In this document: positions 25,148 through 39,963 of the stretch, piece after piece
Layout: each line of letters starts with the position of its first letter
Numbering within the stretch: the stretch's first letter is position 1
From: Apus apus
Taxonomy: Eukaryota; Chordata; Aves; Apodiformes; Apodidae
DNA length: 64,000 nt
Assembly (NCBI RefSeq): GCF_020740795.1
Contig: NC_067290.1
Coordinates: forward strand, 21,337,001 to 21,401,000
Reading direction: 5' to 3'
The notes under the pieces: generated by a model
Seen by the model: only the letters and a program-made list of their open reading frames with translations
Told to the model about the DNA's origin: nothing
Databases searched by the model: none
Made by a program: the position numbers and the translations under genes

Positions 25148-28012
25148 ACAAGGCTGCTCTCAGGCCCTGCCCCTGCCAGACCCCACCAGGCTGGGACCAC
25201 TCTGTGGAAGACCCAAAAAGGACACACACCCCAGACAGGCTGCAGCCCTTTGGAAAAAGAAATGGGATATGAAAGGTTTGTCAGACTGTCAAGTTTGACT
25301 GGTCTCTCAGTACTATATTTTTGTATCTTTTTATAAATATAGAAATATAAATTTTATCTCACCTTTCTATTCTTCTGTGACTTTGATTTCCAAAGACTCA
25401 GTTCTACCTTAAAAACTTTTAAAGGCTCACAGAAAGCTCAGTATAATATCACTGTCAGTAAACCTCAAAAGCTTATTTTCCCATATTTCAAACAGAGGTG
25501 CCTGCAGGGAAGTCAGAAAGCAATTAAATGAAAACTCAGGCTCTTTTCATCAAAAAAAAAAAGTTTGCACAAAATTCACTGCAAAACAAAAATGAACACA
25601 AGGACCTCAACCCCTCAACACCAAATCTAAGAGATGAAGGTGGGAGCTTAGAACAGGACTTTCAGATTTTCTAGGTTTTTTTTCTTTCAAAGAACATAGA
25701 AGCAAGAACACACCATCTGCCCTGAACGTAGAGATAAGCAATATTTAAGCAAAAGAAACAGGTCTGCAGTTGCAAAGCCAAAAAAGTTAAGACAAGCATG
25801 GATACTTCAGATGAACTTTGTAATTTCTCTATGAACATACAGCCTTGCTCTTAAAAGCAGATTTATTTCTTTTGGAGAGGCTTCCAAGGGAAGGGGATGA
25901 CCAAATTCACATGAAAACAGCAGGTACTATTCATAGCAATCCTTGCACATCACCAGTGATTTAAGCCATGAAACACTCTGGTTCCCACACTGTCCCTAAC
26001 ATCATCTCCTCCACTGCTTCCTCAGTTCTGCCACCACACTTTGACACAACCACTGCAGGCAGTGACCAGCTCCAACAGCATCACTGGCCACAGCAGCCAA
26101 AAAAAGATACTCAAAATAGTATTGTGTGGAAATAAAGAGAAAACTCCCTTGCCCTACTTTTCCCCCTTTTCAACACCAAATTCATCTCTCAACACAAAAT
26201 AAGGAAACTGTTTAGAGAAAGAGCAGTCTCCAGCAACCCACAGGGGTCATGTTCTCCACAAAACTCTGATACCATGGGTTTTGCAACTGACAGTTACCGC
26301 AAAAAGGAAGATTAAAATTGTGCAATTGCACAGAAGCAATTCTTGGTGAGAGTCACCTAAGAGGAAGAAGAGTCAGCTGCTCTCAAAGCGAAGCATGTAG
26401 CCAAAGCCCATGCACTGCAGGACCTCCTTCCTAAGGAAGAGCAGCCACTGACCCCAACACAGCAGAAGACTGACCCTAGACTCCTCTGCAGTCTTTGCAG
26501 ACCCACTCGGGTGCATGGGGGGCTGACCCTAGTTACATGGCCTGCCCTGAGACCACTTCAGCAAGCAGTGACAAGGAGAGAGGCCCCCACTGACCTGACC
26601 ATGAACCTCCTATTCCCAGATTTTGTGAAGGATGGGCATCGAGCCCTAAGGAAAAGAAACTGTCCTTTGCATGTTAAGGAGAACAAGCACCCTGGCCCCA
26701 AGGGGTGTCCTGCATGAACCCCTGCAGATGCACAGCGTGCACTTGTGTAGCAGCAGCCCCAGGACCCTCCAAGTCCCAGCAGAGTCACCCACAGGCTGCA
26801 CTGCCCACAGCTGCCTCCACTGTTCTCTGACCACGAGCAACACCGAGGTGGTCAATCTCATCCACCCCTGGCAGGCCCCACTGTCAGGGCTACACAGCTG
26901 TATGGATTGCACTGATGCACAGGGAGGGATTTACAGGGCTGAGGGTGGAACGAGCCCAAGGAAATACTGAGCAACACAAGACTTTGGGGCAGTTTGGTTG
27001 GGGTTTTTGTTTGTGCTGTTTTTAAACAAGATTAACTTCTACCAGGACAATGACCCAGCTCTGGGTGAGAAGAGACCTGTTCCAAGCCTCCAGCATCTGG
27101 ACACTCCTGGCAAGCCTCTGCTGCTCAGGTCTTTTGGGGGGACCCCTGTCTCCACCAGCACCTTCTGCACCACAGCCAGGAGCTCTGTCCAAGCCAGCTT
27201 TGTCCCCAACTGCTTCCTAAGCAGGAACATGCTGAGAAACAGGGAAAGTGAAACAACTGGCTTTGCTGGGCTGGTTCCTCTTCTGTTCTTTACTAGGAGC
27301 AGAAGGAAGAAGCACGAAATCCATAAGAACCGGTAGAAGCATTAAAAAGAAAGAGCCAAACAGATCTGTTGTCCTGTTTGTTCAAGATGTCAGAAGAACA
27401 AAAGGAAGCCTCACAAAAACAGATGGTGGTTTCTTCCCCCAAAGAAAACAGCTCCTCTGGCTGCCCCCTCAGCACAGGCTGCAGCAGCTCCGGGCTTTCT
27501 CTGCAGAGGCACCAGGGGCATTCAGCGCCGAGCTTTGTCCCGTGGGGCGGGATGGAGAATTCTGAGCGCTGAATGCCCCTCCGTGAGTAACCCGAGCGCC
27601 GAGCTCCGCGGCTATTAAGATGCAAAGGAGAATGCATTCAAACTGGGAGCAAAAGAGAGCTGTGCAGGAATGTGAATCACCCCTGAGTCACTGAGATGGA
27701 ATAAAGGAGAAGATCATTAAATGGTTCACTCCAGCACCTCACATTCCTTAATCCAGGCATGGAAAGATTTCACAGCTCATTAAGAGTGGAGCTTTACAGC
27801 CAGTTACCAGAGTTACCTTGGCTACCCGTGTAGATACAGGCCACCCGGCTTCCATACAGCAGTAACAGGATAAATAATTATACACACAGGTCAGATCAGA
27901 TTACCCAGCAGCATCTTTTGGCCTGAAAAATCTGTACATTCATGGATCCTCTGAACCAATTATGTTCTAGGCTAACACTTCACATCTCTACGTGCATTTA
28001 AAATACATAATA

Positions 28013-28752
28013 ATAGAATCACAGAATCTTAGGGGTTGGAAGGGACCTCGAAAGATCACCCAGTCCAACCCCCCTGCCAGAGCAGGGTCACCCAGAGCAC
28101 ATCACACAGGAACGTGTCCAGGCAGGTTTGAATGTCTCCAGCCAAGGAGACTCCACAACCTCTCTGGGCAGCCTGTCCCAGGGCTCTGTCACTCTCACAG
28201 TAAAGAAGTTTTTCTGATGTTTACATGGAACCTCCTGTGTTCCAGTTTGCACCCACTGCCCCTTGTCCTGTCACTGGACATCACTGAACAAAGCCTGGCT
28301 CCGTCCTCCTGACACTCACCCTTTACATATTTGTGAACATTGATGAGGTCACCCCTCAGTCTCCTCTCCTCCAAGATAAAGAGACCCAGCTCCCTCAGCC
28401 TTTCCTCATCAGGGAGATGTTCCACTCCCTTCATAATCTTTGTGGCTCTGCGCTGGACTCTTTCAAGCACTTCCCTGTCCTTCCTGAACTGAGGGGCCCA
28501 GAACTGGACACAATACTCCAGATGCGGCCTCACCAATGCAGAATAGAGGGGGAGGAGAACCTCTCTTGACCTACTAACCACCCCCTTTCTAATGCACCCC
28601 AGGATGCCATTGGCCTTCTTAGCCACAAGGGCACATTGCTGGTCATGGTCATCCTCCTGTCCACCAGGACCCCCCAGTTCCTTTCTCCTACACTGCTCTC
28701 CAGCAGGTCAGCCCCCAACCTGTACTGGTACATGGGGTTGTTCTTCCGCAGA
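28013..28752 (-). mobile_element. CR1 LINE, 0.74 kb 3' fragment with frameshifts
   Basis: From the 3' end (agaatcacagaatctt, then aggggttggaagggacctcg) this runs on the minus strand through the ORF2 C-terminal region: [51 protein letters not shown]. It reaches further 5' than the 23.0 kb copy, into the [13 protein letters not shown] region. The frame is broken near 28195-28205, at what is a T-run in the 23.0 kb copy, and again near 28626, so the copy is dead. The outer boundary at about 28752 is approximate. Confidence 0.95.
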
Positions 28753-31700
28753 CGTTTAATTCCTTAAACAACTTCTCATCTGACATCTCAAAGCATCCTA
28801 TAAATTATAGTCATGTAAGCCTCAAAATCTCTGAGAAAGAAGGAAGGATTATCACAATAATCTTACAGATAGGTTAAAAAAGTCTTCCTCAGACTCCTCT
28901 GTCACTGTTCTGCCCCCACCCTGCCACTCTGTAGGGGAAACAGGCTTGAACTTCACCCCACGGACAAGCTGCTTGCAGTCTGTGAAGGGCACAAACAAGT
29001 AAGAACCAATTGCAAAACAGTTAGCCCAAATTTAGGACCACGTACAAACTGGCATTTCTGACAACAGCAGTTGCCCAGTTTCTTGTATTTGCACGATTTA
29101 ATGTTCCTAAAAATACAATGGACAACAGGCTCCTAGAGACTGCACCCACAGCTGCCCGGCACTCCCCAGTAGTGTCCAGCTCAATGCCAGCCAGTGCCAG
29201 ACCTGCATCCCCTCCTACAGTTGTGGAGGGACACCCCCACCCCAACCAACCTCAGATGAGTGCCCACCTTACCTCCTCTGCTGGCCCTACCAGAGCAAGA
29301 TCAGCTGGTCCCAGACAGTGTCAGTCAAGAAGATGACAATCCTAGCTAGGGCCTGTGAGGTTTCATGGGTTCCAGCCCAAGGGTGGACATGCTCAAAGCA
29401 AGCGTGGCACTGCCAACACCTACTGCAGCCAGCAAGCTGGCCCCTGCCCATGGGATCTCAGCTCACAAACCAGCACAGCTCCTCCAACTGCAGAGTGAAT
29501 TTATGCCCTGGGAGGGTCAGCAGAGCCAGCTGCTGCAGGCACAGGAGGAGCAGCAGGCAGGGCCACCCAGGGCACACACCAGCCCCTCTGCAGGGGTCCC
29601 CAGGCTACCAAGCAGCCTGCACACCATGTCCTCAGGGGCCAGTCAGTTTGGCAGGGCATCAGCTGCTTTTACTCTCGAGGGCACAGGCTTATTAATTGTA
29701 AAGCAAAACAGCCACAGACAATAGCCTCAGCGCTGTGCAAGGGGCGAGCACTGCAGTGTGCAGACAGCAAACCTGGCTCTGGGCCTCTGCTCTGCAGGGA
29801 TGATCCCCAGCAGAGTACAGCAGCTACAAAAGGGGAAAGTCATCATGCAATGATAGAGGGAAGGTTCCAACAACCCTGAAGTGTTGAGAAGCCTGAGAAG
29901 GGCTACCCAGGAGAAGGTTAGCTGTCAGGCTGTGTAACCAACCACCAAAGCACTCCAGATTTCTGATATGAGAAATTCTTGGGAAGATGACTTTTACTCG
30001 CCTCTCCATACCATCCCCCCCTCTCAGTGGGTGGAGCACCACACACACTTAAGGCTTCCTAACACTTCCTATTACATGTAAAAGAATGAATGAGACTACA
30101 GGAACACCTCACATACACACTCCCTATAAATACTAACCACATTGCACACAAGAACATTGTTTTCCAGTCAGGCTAGTGCAGACGCCTTGTGTATTAGCTC
30201 ACAGCTCATCCAGATCCCCAAGGCTGTTACAACTTTTCCCTAGGGCACCAAAGTGTTTCCTCATTGAAAGTTTTGACATCCCATGACCCGCGGGAGGTGT
30301 GTCATCAGCCAAGTGCACCTCCTGAACACACCGAGACACAGCGACCCTTGCCTGTGGCACAGCAGGGAGGAGAGACCAGCAGGAACAATGCCAAGGGTGG
30401 GACTAGCCCGTCCTCAGCAGCTCCCCAGATTACCCCCAGCCTCTCCAGCTACAACCCTGGGCTGTCAGGCTGCAGGGAAAGCAGTGGCAAGAGCAGTGCC
30501 TCTGAATAGGAAGCCATGCTCTCCTCCTTCAGCCGATGAGGCAGCTGGGCTAGGCTCAGTCAGCCTCTGCTGCACAGGAATCACAATTAAAACATGAAAT
30601 CGTCCAATGAAATGCCTGCATCACAGTGGCTTTGTAACGCAGACTCAAGGAACGAAGGCAATGGGTGTATCTTTCAAGAAAAGGGTTAAACCAAATCACC
30701 TGGAAGTGCAACTGCTGAGGACAAATCCCTGCAGAGGGAAAGCCAGGGATGCTACTGAGTGACCTGCTTAAGAAAATGATGCTTCCAGACAAAAACATCC
30801 TGTGCATTTCCAGGGGCTGATCGTGCTTCACTTGAAGCACGTCCTAATTGCCTAGAAACGCTGCTCTTCCATGTCCTCTTGGCTAATTATCCCCACGGTG
30901 CACTTGCAATTCCAGCATGAAAGAGCAGGGCTGAGGGCGAGTGCAGCTCTGCCTGCTGCCTCATCAGCACGTGTCCGAGGAGCTGCTGCCAGGGAACGAT
31001 CCTGCTGCTCCCTCCAAGGTCTCTGCCTCAGAAGAAATCAGCCAAACGCCAGGCCAAGGCCGACACTCCTCTTCACTCCTCCTCCTTTCCTGGAAAAAGC
31101 TTAACATTAGCATAGCAAGGGAAAACTCTGCTGAGACCAATGAAAGTACATTGTCCTCAGATCCAGCCAGCTTGGAAACTGAAGAGAGGAAGAGTAAAGA
31201 TAAGGAGGAATTTCATCTTCTGGTGCGTCTGAGAGGCAAGAACCAGCTCAGCCCTTTCCTGCAAAGCCAGCCTTTGGCTGCAGGAGCTCTGGCCCTGGAG
31301 AGAGGGAGGGGAGAGCCTGCTTTGGGCTTTGCAAACTGAATGAAATATGGTTTTAACAGGGGCCCTAGTTCCCTCAAATCCTTGTCCCAGGGTACAGACA
31401 TCACACCCTCACGTGCAGGGAGGGCACCTCACACACCCAGCACAGCCTGCAGGCCCACTGGTCAGTCTTTATCACACAGATGCAGCTCACGGGGGACTGA
31501 TAGGCTTTCTTGATCCAAGTCAGAAGATCATTTAAACAAAGGGGAAAATTTCCTCCAGAAAAAGGCAGTCAGCACAGACTGCAGCACTGCACTCTGAAGT
31601 TGTCTAGTATTTGATGAGATGGTTTTGCTCTCGAAATTGGGCCAGGTTTGGGTGCCCATTCTCATACAATGGTCTATTTTTAATTTAATTCAGTTCTAGA

Positions 31701-34037
31701 GTGAATAAAATACCTGCTGCATCTTACTATTGCACTGCAGAAGGACCACGTGGATATTCAGAAGGTAAAGAACATGCAATGGAGAAACCAGCAGCTGTGG
31801 GGAGATGGTGTCCAAAGGGCTTTCCATACCAGACAGGATCCAGACAAATACTTCACAACTTCACCATTAATTCATCATCTACTACAGACCTGGAGCATGT
31901 TTCAGGCTGCAGACAGCTCAACTTGAGGCTAATAATATGCATCATGTTGGGCTCACTGGATTGTGCAGCTGCCACTCAGAAAGCAGAGCTAATCGCCCCT
32001 GGATGCTTCATTTCTGTAAGAGTCATCACATCCTCCGGTATGAAGTGATCACATTACTCCCCTCCAAAGGAAGGAAAACCAGCATAAAGCATATTGTCTC
32101 TTCTCATCATCCTCCCCAGCATCCCAGGCTTCATTTATTAGTGGGCACAGAACCAGATGGCTACAGATAAACAACACAAATGAAAACAGGGAAACAGCCT
32201 GTTGTAGCACAAGTGTTAAATTCCCACCCAGAAAATTAAAAAGGGCATCAGTGCTACAAAGGTACGTGGGCAGCTCATGAAAAGAAGCAAGTGGGTAGGC
32301 AAACACAACTGATGTGCACTGATGTGCATGGTCTTTTCCTGGAGCACCGTCTGAAGAGGAAGTGCTCCCCAGCAGCCACAGCTCTGGCTGCAACCAGCTG
32401 TCTCTGCAGGTGTCCGTCACTTCTAGAAAATAATCCCTCAAATACTTTATTCCCCTGGTATGCACACATCCAGAATTTCTGCAGTGCTCTCTCTGGAGGA
32501 TTCTCCTGCATGCTTGCCTTTTATCACACCCACAAGGAAGACAGGATCTGGATGGGAGCATTCCTTCTGTCAAGGCACAGTTTAAACAAGAAAACCGCCT
32601 TCCTTTTTTCTGCTCGCATTCAGATACGCAGAATTCTCCAATTCATTAAATTCGTATGACTTCATACAAGACCAAAATATGGGGCTTTCAGGTTGGCTGA
32701 GGTACCACCTTATCTGCCCCACCAGTTGCCTAGGTAACTGCAGGACACTTGGGGCAGCCTGTGCTTTTTGTGGGGTTTTGTGGCTTTGTTTGAACCTGGG
32801 GCTACAGACACATTTGCCTCTCCTGTACAGCACTGCTGGCACATTTCCCTTCTTGTACCTGGGACTGTGAGACTGTATCTTACATCTAAAATACATCAGA
32901 AAAAAGCAAGCCCAGGAGCTTCCATATTATTTCTTTTCAACTGCTGGCTGTCAGCAGAGAAGCTTGCACGTAAATGTCACACTGATGTTCATCACAAAGC
33001 CCCACAGGCTACCATGGGCACGCTGGCTGGAAGTTAGAGAAAAGCTCGGTCCTTTGCATGCAACAGAGATGGTGTCTGGTCTTTTAATAGATCCTTCCTG
33101 AAGCAGATTGCTAATTGCTCCTGATTTCTGCTCTTCTAAAATAAGCTTAGACTGCAATCTGCAGAGATGGAGCAGAAAGACTAATGAAGCGCCCGCCCAC
33201 CTGAAATCCAAACTTGAGCAGAGCCGAGAGGAGAGGCAGGCACGGAGCCAGCTGCCAGCAGCCCTCGCTCTGAAGGTGTGAGCCCCGTGTAGAGATGCAG
33301 AGAAACCTCTCGGACCCAGCAGCACAACACGGAGCAAAGGGAGGAGCACCACAGGGACATCAACATTCACAGACTTCAGCTCATCAGCAGAACATCCTGC
33401 TTGCACCAGAGCCTGCGTGTGCCCGCAGGGTCTCGGAGCACAGAGGCAGCTGCCTGTGGTTCTCCTCCAGCCTGGCAGAAGCTGTGGTGGCAGAGATGAT
33501 TCCCAGTGACCCTGGTCCCCTGGCCAGGAGCAGGGCTCAGTGTCCCCCCTGCAGTGGCAGTGCTCAGATGCTCCAGCAAATGCTGGGGTGAGGTGGTGAG
33601 CAAGACATGTGGGAACTATTCCAAATAAAGCAATGGATTGCAACCTGAACTAAGTATTGAAAATGGAAACTGAAAGGGACATGCAAGAAACCACATCCCT
33701 GCATCCCTCATGGCAGACTGGGAAAGCACAGGGAAGTACCTTTGTGGGAAGAGCCCTGCAGCAGTGGGGGAAGAGGGGTCTGAATTAAACCTGTCAGTGC
33801 CTGGTTTCTACCACACACTTCAAAAAAAATATGGGTGCAGATGCCCATTCCAAGGAGCAAAAAGCCGCAACTACATCAACAAATCTCCCCGCAAATAAAC
33901 ATCTTCTGTAACACATTTCACTACTTTATTACCAGATAATCTTCAGTATCAAAAACACATCAATACATTATTTTCCCTTTAATCTCTCTAAATTCTCAGC
34001 TGTGACTGTGACAACTTCCCACCCTTCAGCACTAAGG

Positions 34038-34115
34038 CTCACTGCTCCCTGGCCCTGCTGGCCACACTCCTTGTGATGCAGCCCAGGATGCAGTTGGCTC
34101 TCTGGGCTGTGAGAA
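34038..34115 (-). mobile_element. CR1 LINE internal scrap
   Basis: The segment ggccacactccttgtgatgc, agcccaggatgcagttggc and tctctgggctgtgag is the complement of the CR1 ORF2 region that also appears in the 28.6 kb copy (caggatgccattggcc). Only about 75-80 bp remain, without a 3' tail, so this is an old or rearranged remnant. Confidence 0.6.
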
Positions 34116-36079
34116 TACCCTGATTACTGCACAGTCACAGTAAACACACAGGATGCGTGTACAAGTGGGCACACGGGCACCATCCCACTGGCATGGAAAG
34201 GCTGACAAACACTCCTGCTCAACTCCATCCACCTGCCCAGCAGCAGGGCAGGGCAGCCAGGCTGCACCAACACGGGCAGCGCCGCTCGCCCTGCCCTGTC
34301 CCACTGCCTGGCTGAGCATCCTTCTCTGCCTGCCCAAACACAAGGACAAGGCACCTACACTTTCAACTCTCAGCTGCTTGAGTTGGTGGAAAAAACAACA
34401 GCAAAGGAACAAACAGTGTGGATGCTCTCACCATAAGGAAAAGCCCCACAGTGAAGCAGAAGTAACAGAAAAGCCAGTGTTTGCTCCAGACAGGTTGTTA
34501 GAAACTAATCATTCAGTACACAAGGGAGGAAAATGCTGCCCACCCCTGCATTAGCCAAGCTCTGCACTGACCTCCCCCAGCACAGATCTCCCTGGAAGAG
34601 CCATTAACATCAGAACTACTACAGCCCTCATCATGCCACGTATTGGGAAGCCTATTGCTGTTTGGGCCCTACAGATTACTGGTTTTGAGACCAAGCAATG
34701 CTTCCAACAAACAAACAAAAACAACCCAACGCATTTCAGTGTCTCAGCCTGCTCCAGCAGAATCTGAGCTGTCCCCAAGGGCAGGGCTCCAGCCTCTGAG
34801 ACAGCTCTAGAGCACATCCCAGCACTGCCATGCCTTATCCCTGGCCTCCAGCTTCCCCTCATGCATTTTTCCAGGAGACAAGACAGCTCCCTTTCTGTCT
34901 CCCCCACTCCTTGCTACAAACAAATCCAAAACCTTAAGGATTGGCCCAAAATATTCCCATTTATCTCACGTGCTGTATACTTTCTTGTTTTCCCCTGTGT
35001 TTTGCTGGGAAATTTGCCTTCAGGGATTGCCTAATCCTCTCCTGTACTCAGGTATTCCTATTTTTTAAAGCTTTTGCTTGCTTTTCATGGGTCTGTTTCC
35101 CATCACTGCTGTCCCAGCTGCTGGGCCCTGCTCAGCTGACACCCCCAAGTCAGCTCTCCATGTGAACCTTGCAGCAATGACACAAGGAACTAATTCTCCA
35201 TCCCACCACCATCATTCACATGGGCAGCCCCACCAGTGCCCTCTCTGCAACACTCAGGAATCCAGCCTTTAGCCCATTCTCCCCTTTCCTCCCCTTTCAG
35301 CTAACTGGGAACAGAAGCCAGCCTGCCCCACTCTTTTTCCTCATCATCCCAGTTGGCATCCCCTCCTGCATTCTCCTCCATTTCCCAACATCCAGTTTTT
35401 CTGCTGCAAACTTTGCTGCCCTGGCACGAGTCCTGCGGAGCCAACAACACCCGCTGGAACCCAGCACAGCCATCTCTGACCTCTCTCCCATTTACCCTCA
35501 TCTGTTTCTCAGGAGTAATTACAAGATTCCACATCCCACGTTACGTGCTCAGGTTAGACTTGCAGCAGGAAACAGCCCTGTGGCACCTCTTCAATGCCAC
35601 AGTCACCTGGACATCCACTGCTTTGCTCAGTCAGTCACCTGGGTGAGCGTGGGTGCAGCCGAGTGTCCTGAAGGGAGACAGACCCAAAACTCTGCATGTC
35701 TCAAAAACAGCACACACAGCTGGTTACTGTAGATTTTGTTTTAAGCCTCTGTTAAATTAAGGGCTTATTTACTGCTGTGAACTCTCCCTCCAGAGTACTG
35801 GAAATACAGCTGAAAAGCAACAGCATGATTGCAATACTGCACATGAAGTCCATGTGCACCTGCAGGAGCTCCCACCATCTGCACAACTGAAGCACCAGAG
35901 TCACCATTTCAGTGTTTTCACTAACGTAACAGAGGACCTAAGGGAAATCAACCATTAAACTCCATACTATGCATCTTGAGAGCACCTTGTAATTACCAGT
36001 TCTGGTTCTTTCCTGACAGCTTCTCAGAATGTTCTGTGATCTTCAGTACAGCCCAGGATCTCCCAGATCACTTCACAGA

Positions 36080-36421
36080 ACCATGGAAACATGGAATTAC
36101 AAAATGTTAGAGATGGGAAGGGACCTCTAAAGATCATCTAATCCAACCACCTGCCAGAGCAGGGTCACCTAGAGTAGCTCACACAGGGACACATCTGGGC
36201 AGGTTTGGGATGTCTCCAGAGCAGGAGACTGCACAGCCTCTTTGGGCAGCCTGTTCCAGTGCTCTGCCACCCTCACATAAAGTTTTTCTTTATGTTTATG
36301 TGGAACCTCCTATGCACCAGCTTGCACCCACTGCCCCTTGTCCTATCACTGGACATCACTGAGAAGAAAAACCTGGCTCCATCCTCCTGACTCTCGCCCT
36401 TTCCATATTTATAAACATTAT
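36080..36421 (-). mobile_element. CR1 LINE, diverged 3' fragment
   Basis: The segment gatgggaagggacctctaaa followed by gatcatctaatccaaccacc and the agcagggtcacc block matches the 3' CR1 region. It runs inward to tccatatttataaacatta, the counterpart of NVYKYGKGE in ORF2. The octamer tail is degraded (tggaattacaaaatgttag). The minus-strand frame still reads [18 protein letters not shown]. It is more diverged than the 23-28 kb copies. Confidence 0.9.
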
Positions 36422-39400
36422 ATGTTTCTCCCCTAACTGCCATCCCAGCTGCTGCATCAGCTACAGTATTTATATCCCCTCTCTCTGCTGATTCACTGTT
36501 GTTCCTTGCTAATTTAGAAGCTGCTTTAACTAAATTTACTTTCAACAAAACCACATTTATCACTCGAACACATAATTCTGACATTTTGACCTTCCAAAAC
36601 TAATACTGAAACTAGCATCTATTAAGAAACTGTTAGGAATTCAGTATTTAGACCATATGTTTATTAATACTTAGTTAAACCACAGAGGTTTTAGGCAGCA
36701 GCACTGCCTTACACACATCATCACTTTTTAATGCATTATTAAACGACTCTTGTATTACATATGGAAACTTTTTTCCCCAAACTCTCCCAGAACTCTCTCC
36801 TGAAATACTGAGATTCTCTGGACAGGTATATTGAACTTTCCTTGGCTCCAAGATCATCTCTAGGGGTCAGTATCCTCAGGCAAGTTACAGATCATTCTTA
36901 GGACAGGATCTGACATTGGAACAGACCTCCCCCTGTTTGCTCCCAGCAGTGACTGCCCAGAGGTTCTTTCCTCCTTTACTGGAGCAGCACATTTGCAGTC
37001 CCTCTAAAAATTATTCTCATCCTCTACCTGACCTGCAAGATAAGAAAAAGCTTCTCCTGATTTCTCAGCCTAGGAGTAAAAAAGAACTAAATTACTTCAA
37101 AAGTGTTTATTCATTGCTCCTGCATACGTGAAGCCCCCACTGACACCTCGACAGCAATCTGACAAAAATTTTCCTTCTAAAGTAAAAAAAAATAAAATTG
37201 AAGAACAAAGTTATTAGACAAGCACTTCATCGTTATCAAAGCACACAATGAAATGACCTTAATAAGAACAGCAAGTCAAGCTTAGCAAGACAGCTTAATG
37301 TTCTTAATATTTGCTTTGTCCAAGCAGCCTGTAGGCTCAGCTATTTTAAACATAATTCCCTGAGCCTATATAATACACGTGCAACATGTTATACATTGGT
37401 AGAATTCCAAACATGTGCTATCTTTTTTCTGCTCTAACCATTCCATGTTCTGAAGGCATCAGCCACAACTTCACTGATCTCAGAACTGCAGAAATGAGCA
37501 CAAGAGCCTCTCTGTGAGTGTCCACCCTGCCCCGCCAGCAGCTGCCTACCCTGGGCTCCACCTCACATCTCTCCTCTCTCCTGGAGCCCTTTGTGCATCC
37601 CTTCCTCATGATTTACTCTGCTGAGCAGCATTACAAAGGAGGTCGCCCCAGTTCTCACGGCAAACACATCAGCTCATTCAGGAGCTCCTTTAACCTCTGC
37701 CCTTCAGACACTAATCACCACTCGCTTGGATTAACTCTCTAAGCAATGAGTATGCTCCAGGCTCCTTGCAAGGCCATCCTTCCCTTGCTCTGCTCCATAT
37801 GCTATTTGTGTTCTCCTCCACACACCAACCTGCCCAAACATACATGATTCTGAAATCTGTTCAGCACTGTTTTGCTGCTCAACAGCTAGACCCAAACTAA
37901 AGCCTCAACCTCCTCATCTCCCAGCTCAGCACACACTCATTGTTTAAAACGCCTCCTCTGGTCATCGCTTGAGCAGGATGGCCAAGCCATGCAGCATCTT
38001 GGGAAAGGCAGCAAACCCTTCCCAGCAGCAGAAGAGCAAGGCAGGAGCAGCCCCTGGACACCAGCCCCTCAGGTGCAGATGGGCACACTGTCCTCAGGCT
38101 GCCAGCTCCACCAGCAGCCCAGCAAGTCGGTCCTGCACTCATATCCTGTGTCCTTAGCTGAATGGGACAGCCCAGCAATGAGGCATTGAACAAACTCAAG
38201 GGCTCACTCAGCTGTCAATAATGCACATGGAGTGTGCTGCTGTGTGCCAGTGATCTGCAGCAGAGTGCACCAAACCAGCCTGAGCAGCAGCCCAGCTCCA
38301 AACCACCAACATGGGACCCGAAACTCACTCAGCTGACACCTGCCTCCCCTGCATCTGAGGTGTGCAACCACCCCCAGCAAACCTTCCTGAATGGAGACTT
38401 CTTCTGTTAGCAGAACTTGTCAGTATCAGCAAAACATTCCAGGAACTACACACTCACTGGTATCTGTTTTTGTGCAAGAACCACTCCCTTCTGCAGACCC
38501 TCTCACCAGGTGATCGGTGCTGAGTGCTCAGTATTTCCTGGTATCCCCAGGAGCTGCTTCAGCACCCACAGCAGCCCTGCAAGGAGCAGCTTCAAGCTCA
38601 CTGGAAACACAGAAGAGATTTATCTCACTGAATTGAGAAAACAAGGCTTTAACTGCTGAAGCACAGCAAGCACTGCAGCAATACAAGGTCATTATTCTTC
38701 TCTTCCAATAAGCAGATGACCACTGCAGCCTCCATCCACACTCCACTGCTCCCTGTCCTCTGACCTAAACATAATCCCGCTGTTCCTTGCCCGTCTCCAA
38801 GGATTACTCACTCAGTATCTTTGCCTACCAAGGCACTCCTATTTCATCACATCACATTTGGCTTCCAGAGCAGCATCTACTCTCTGTAACCCAGAGCAAA
38901 AAAACGTGGTATTTTTAGGCCATGTGCTTAATGGGACACTAAGCCTTTCATCTTCACTGCCTAGTTCAAAAGTCAGAAAAGACCAAGGTGACCTAGAGAC
39001 AGCAACATTCCAAAGCACCAGAGGTGTGTGACTCTCTAAACAAACAGCAGGTCTGACTGTGCTGCCAAAACCTACTCGTTTGCACCCTTCTAGAAGGAGG
39101 AACGCATTGGTTTGTGTGAAGAGGAGGCTCCAGTGCCCATCCCTGTGGCGGAGGGCAGGCAAGGATTTGTTGTATTCCTAAGCTTCAGATGCTCCTCGAT
39201 AATGAAAGCCCCAGAGAATTTAAACCTACCAGTTCAGGGACAAGCAAGCAACTTTTTAATGGTAGAATGACCCCTTTTGTACCATTGCCCCATAAGATGA
39301 TGTTTTCCCTCTTTGAAGGGACTCAAAACTGAGATGAACAGCATGAATGGTCTTTGGAGGTGGGGAGCATATTTAACAGATGGCCTTTAGCTCCAACCAT

Positions 39401-39886
39401 CAAACTGAGTTCAAATATTTGCAATCTGCAGGAAGAAGCTGACAGTGCCTTGACATGGCCTCTTACATAAAAATGCACCATATTTCTCTTGTGCCACATC
39501 CTTATTAATCTCAAAGTATTATAATTCCCTGCTCTTCTTGATTGCTTCTCAAAAGCCATCTAAATTAATGTGAACTGGGAAAGAGTAATTATCCCTATGA
39601 ATAATTAGTGCATGCTAATAAATCCCAAATAGGGCAAAACGTTATGTTTTACCAGCACTGACAGTTCTTGTCCCTGAAGTCCACTCCAGTAGAAGGGCAC
39701 CTTCAGAGCACTGACAAAGGACCAGGGAGGACCTGCACCCTCACTGCAAGGGTAAGGAGTCATTCTGCAGGGCAAAGAATGAGAGCAGCACAGCTCCTGC
39801 TTTTGTCTTAAGTGTGATCTTATCAAAGAATGGCTGATTGACTCTGAGCAAAACCCTATAGGAATCTGCATTGTTGAAAGATACAT

Positions 39887-39963
39887 GATACTACAGAAGG
39901 AGGAAGAAGATATTACCAAGAGGAAGACCAAGATACTACCAAGAAAAAGAAGATGATAGTGCC
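39887..39963 (+). repeat. Purine-rich 23-bp tandem repeat, about 3.4 copies
   Basis: Units begin GATACTAC (39887-39908, 22 bp), GATATTACC (39909-39931, 23 bp), GATACTACC (39932-39954, 23 bp) and a partial GATAGTGCC (39955-39963). Each is followed by an A/G-rich part. Units differ at several positions, so the array is not freshly expanded. Each unit starts with a GATA core. Confidence 0.75.

Noticed and set aside
32951..33643. 230-codon minus-strand frame
   Set aside because: No domain or family resemblance; competing frames on the opposite strand cover much of it; GC-rich stretch with few stops by chance.
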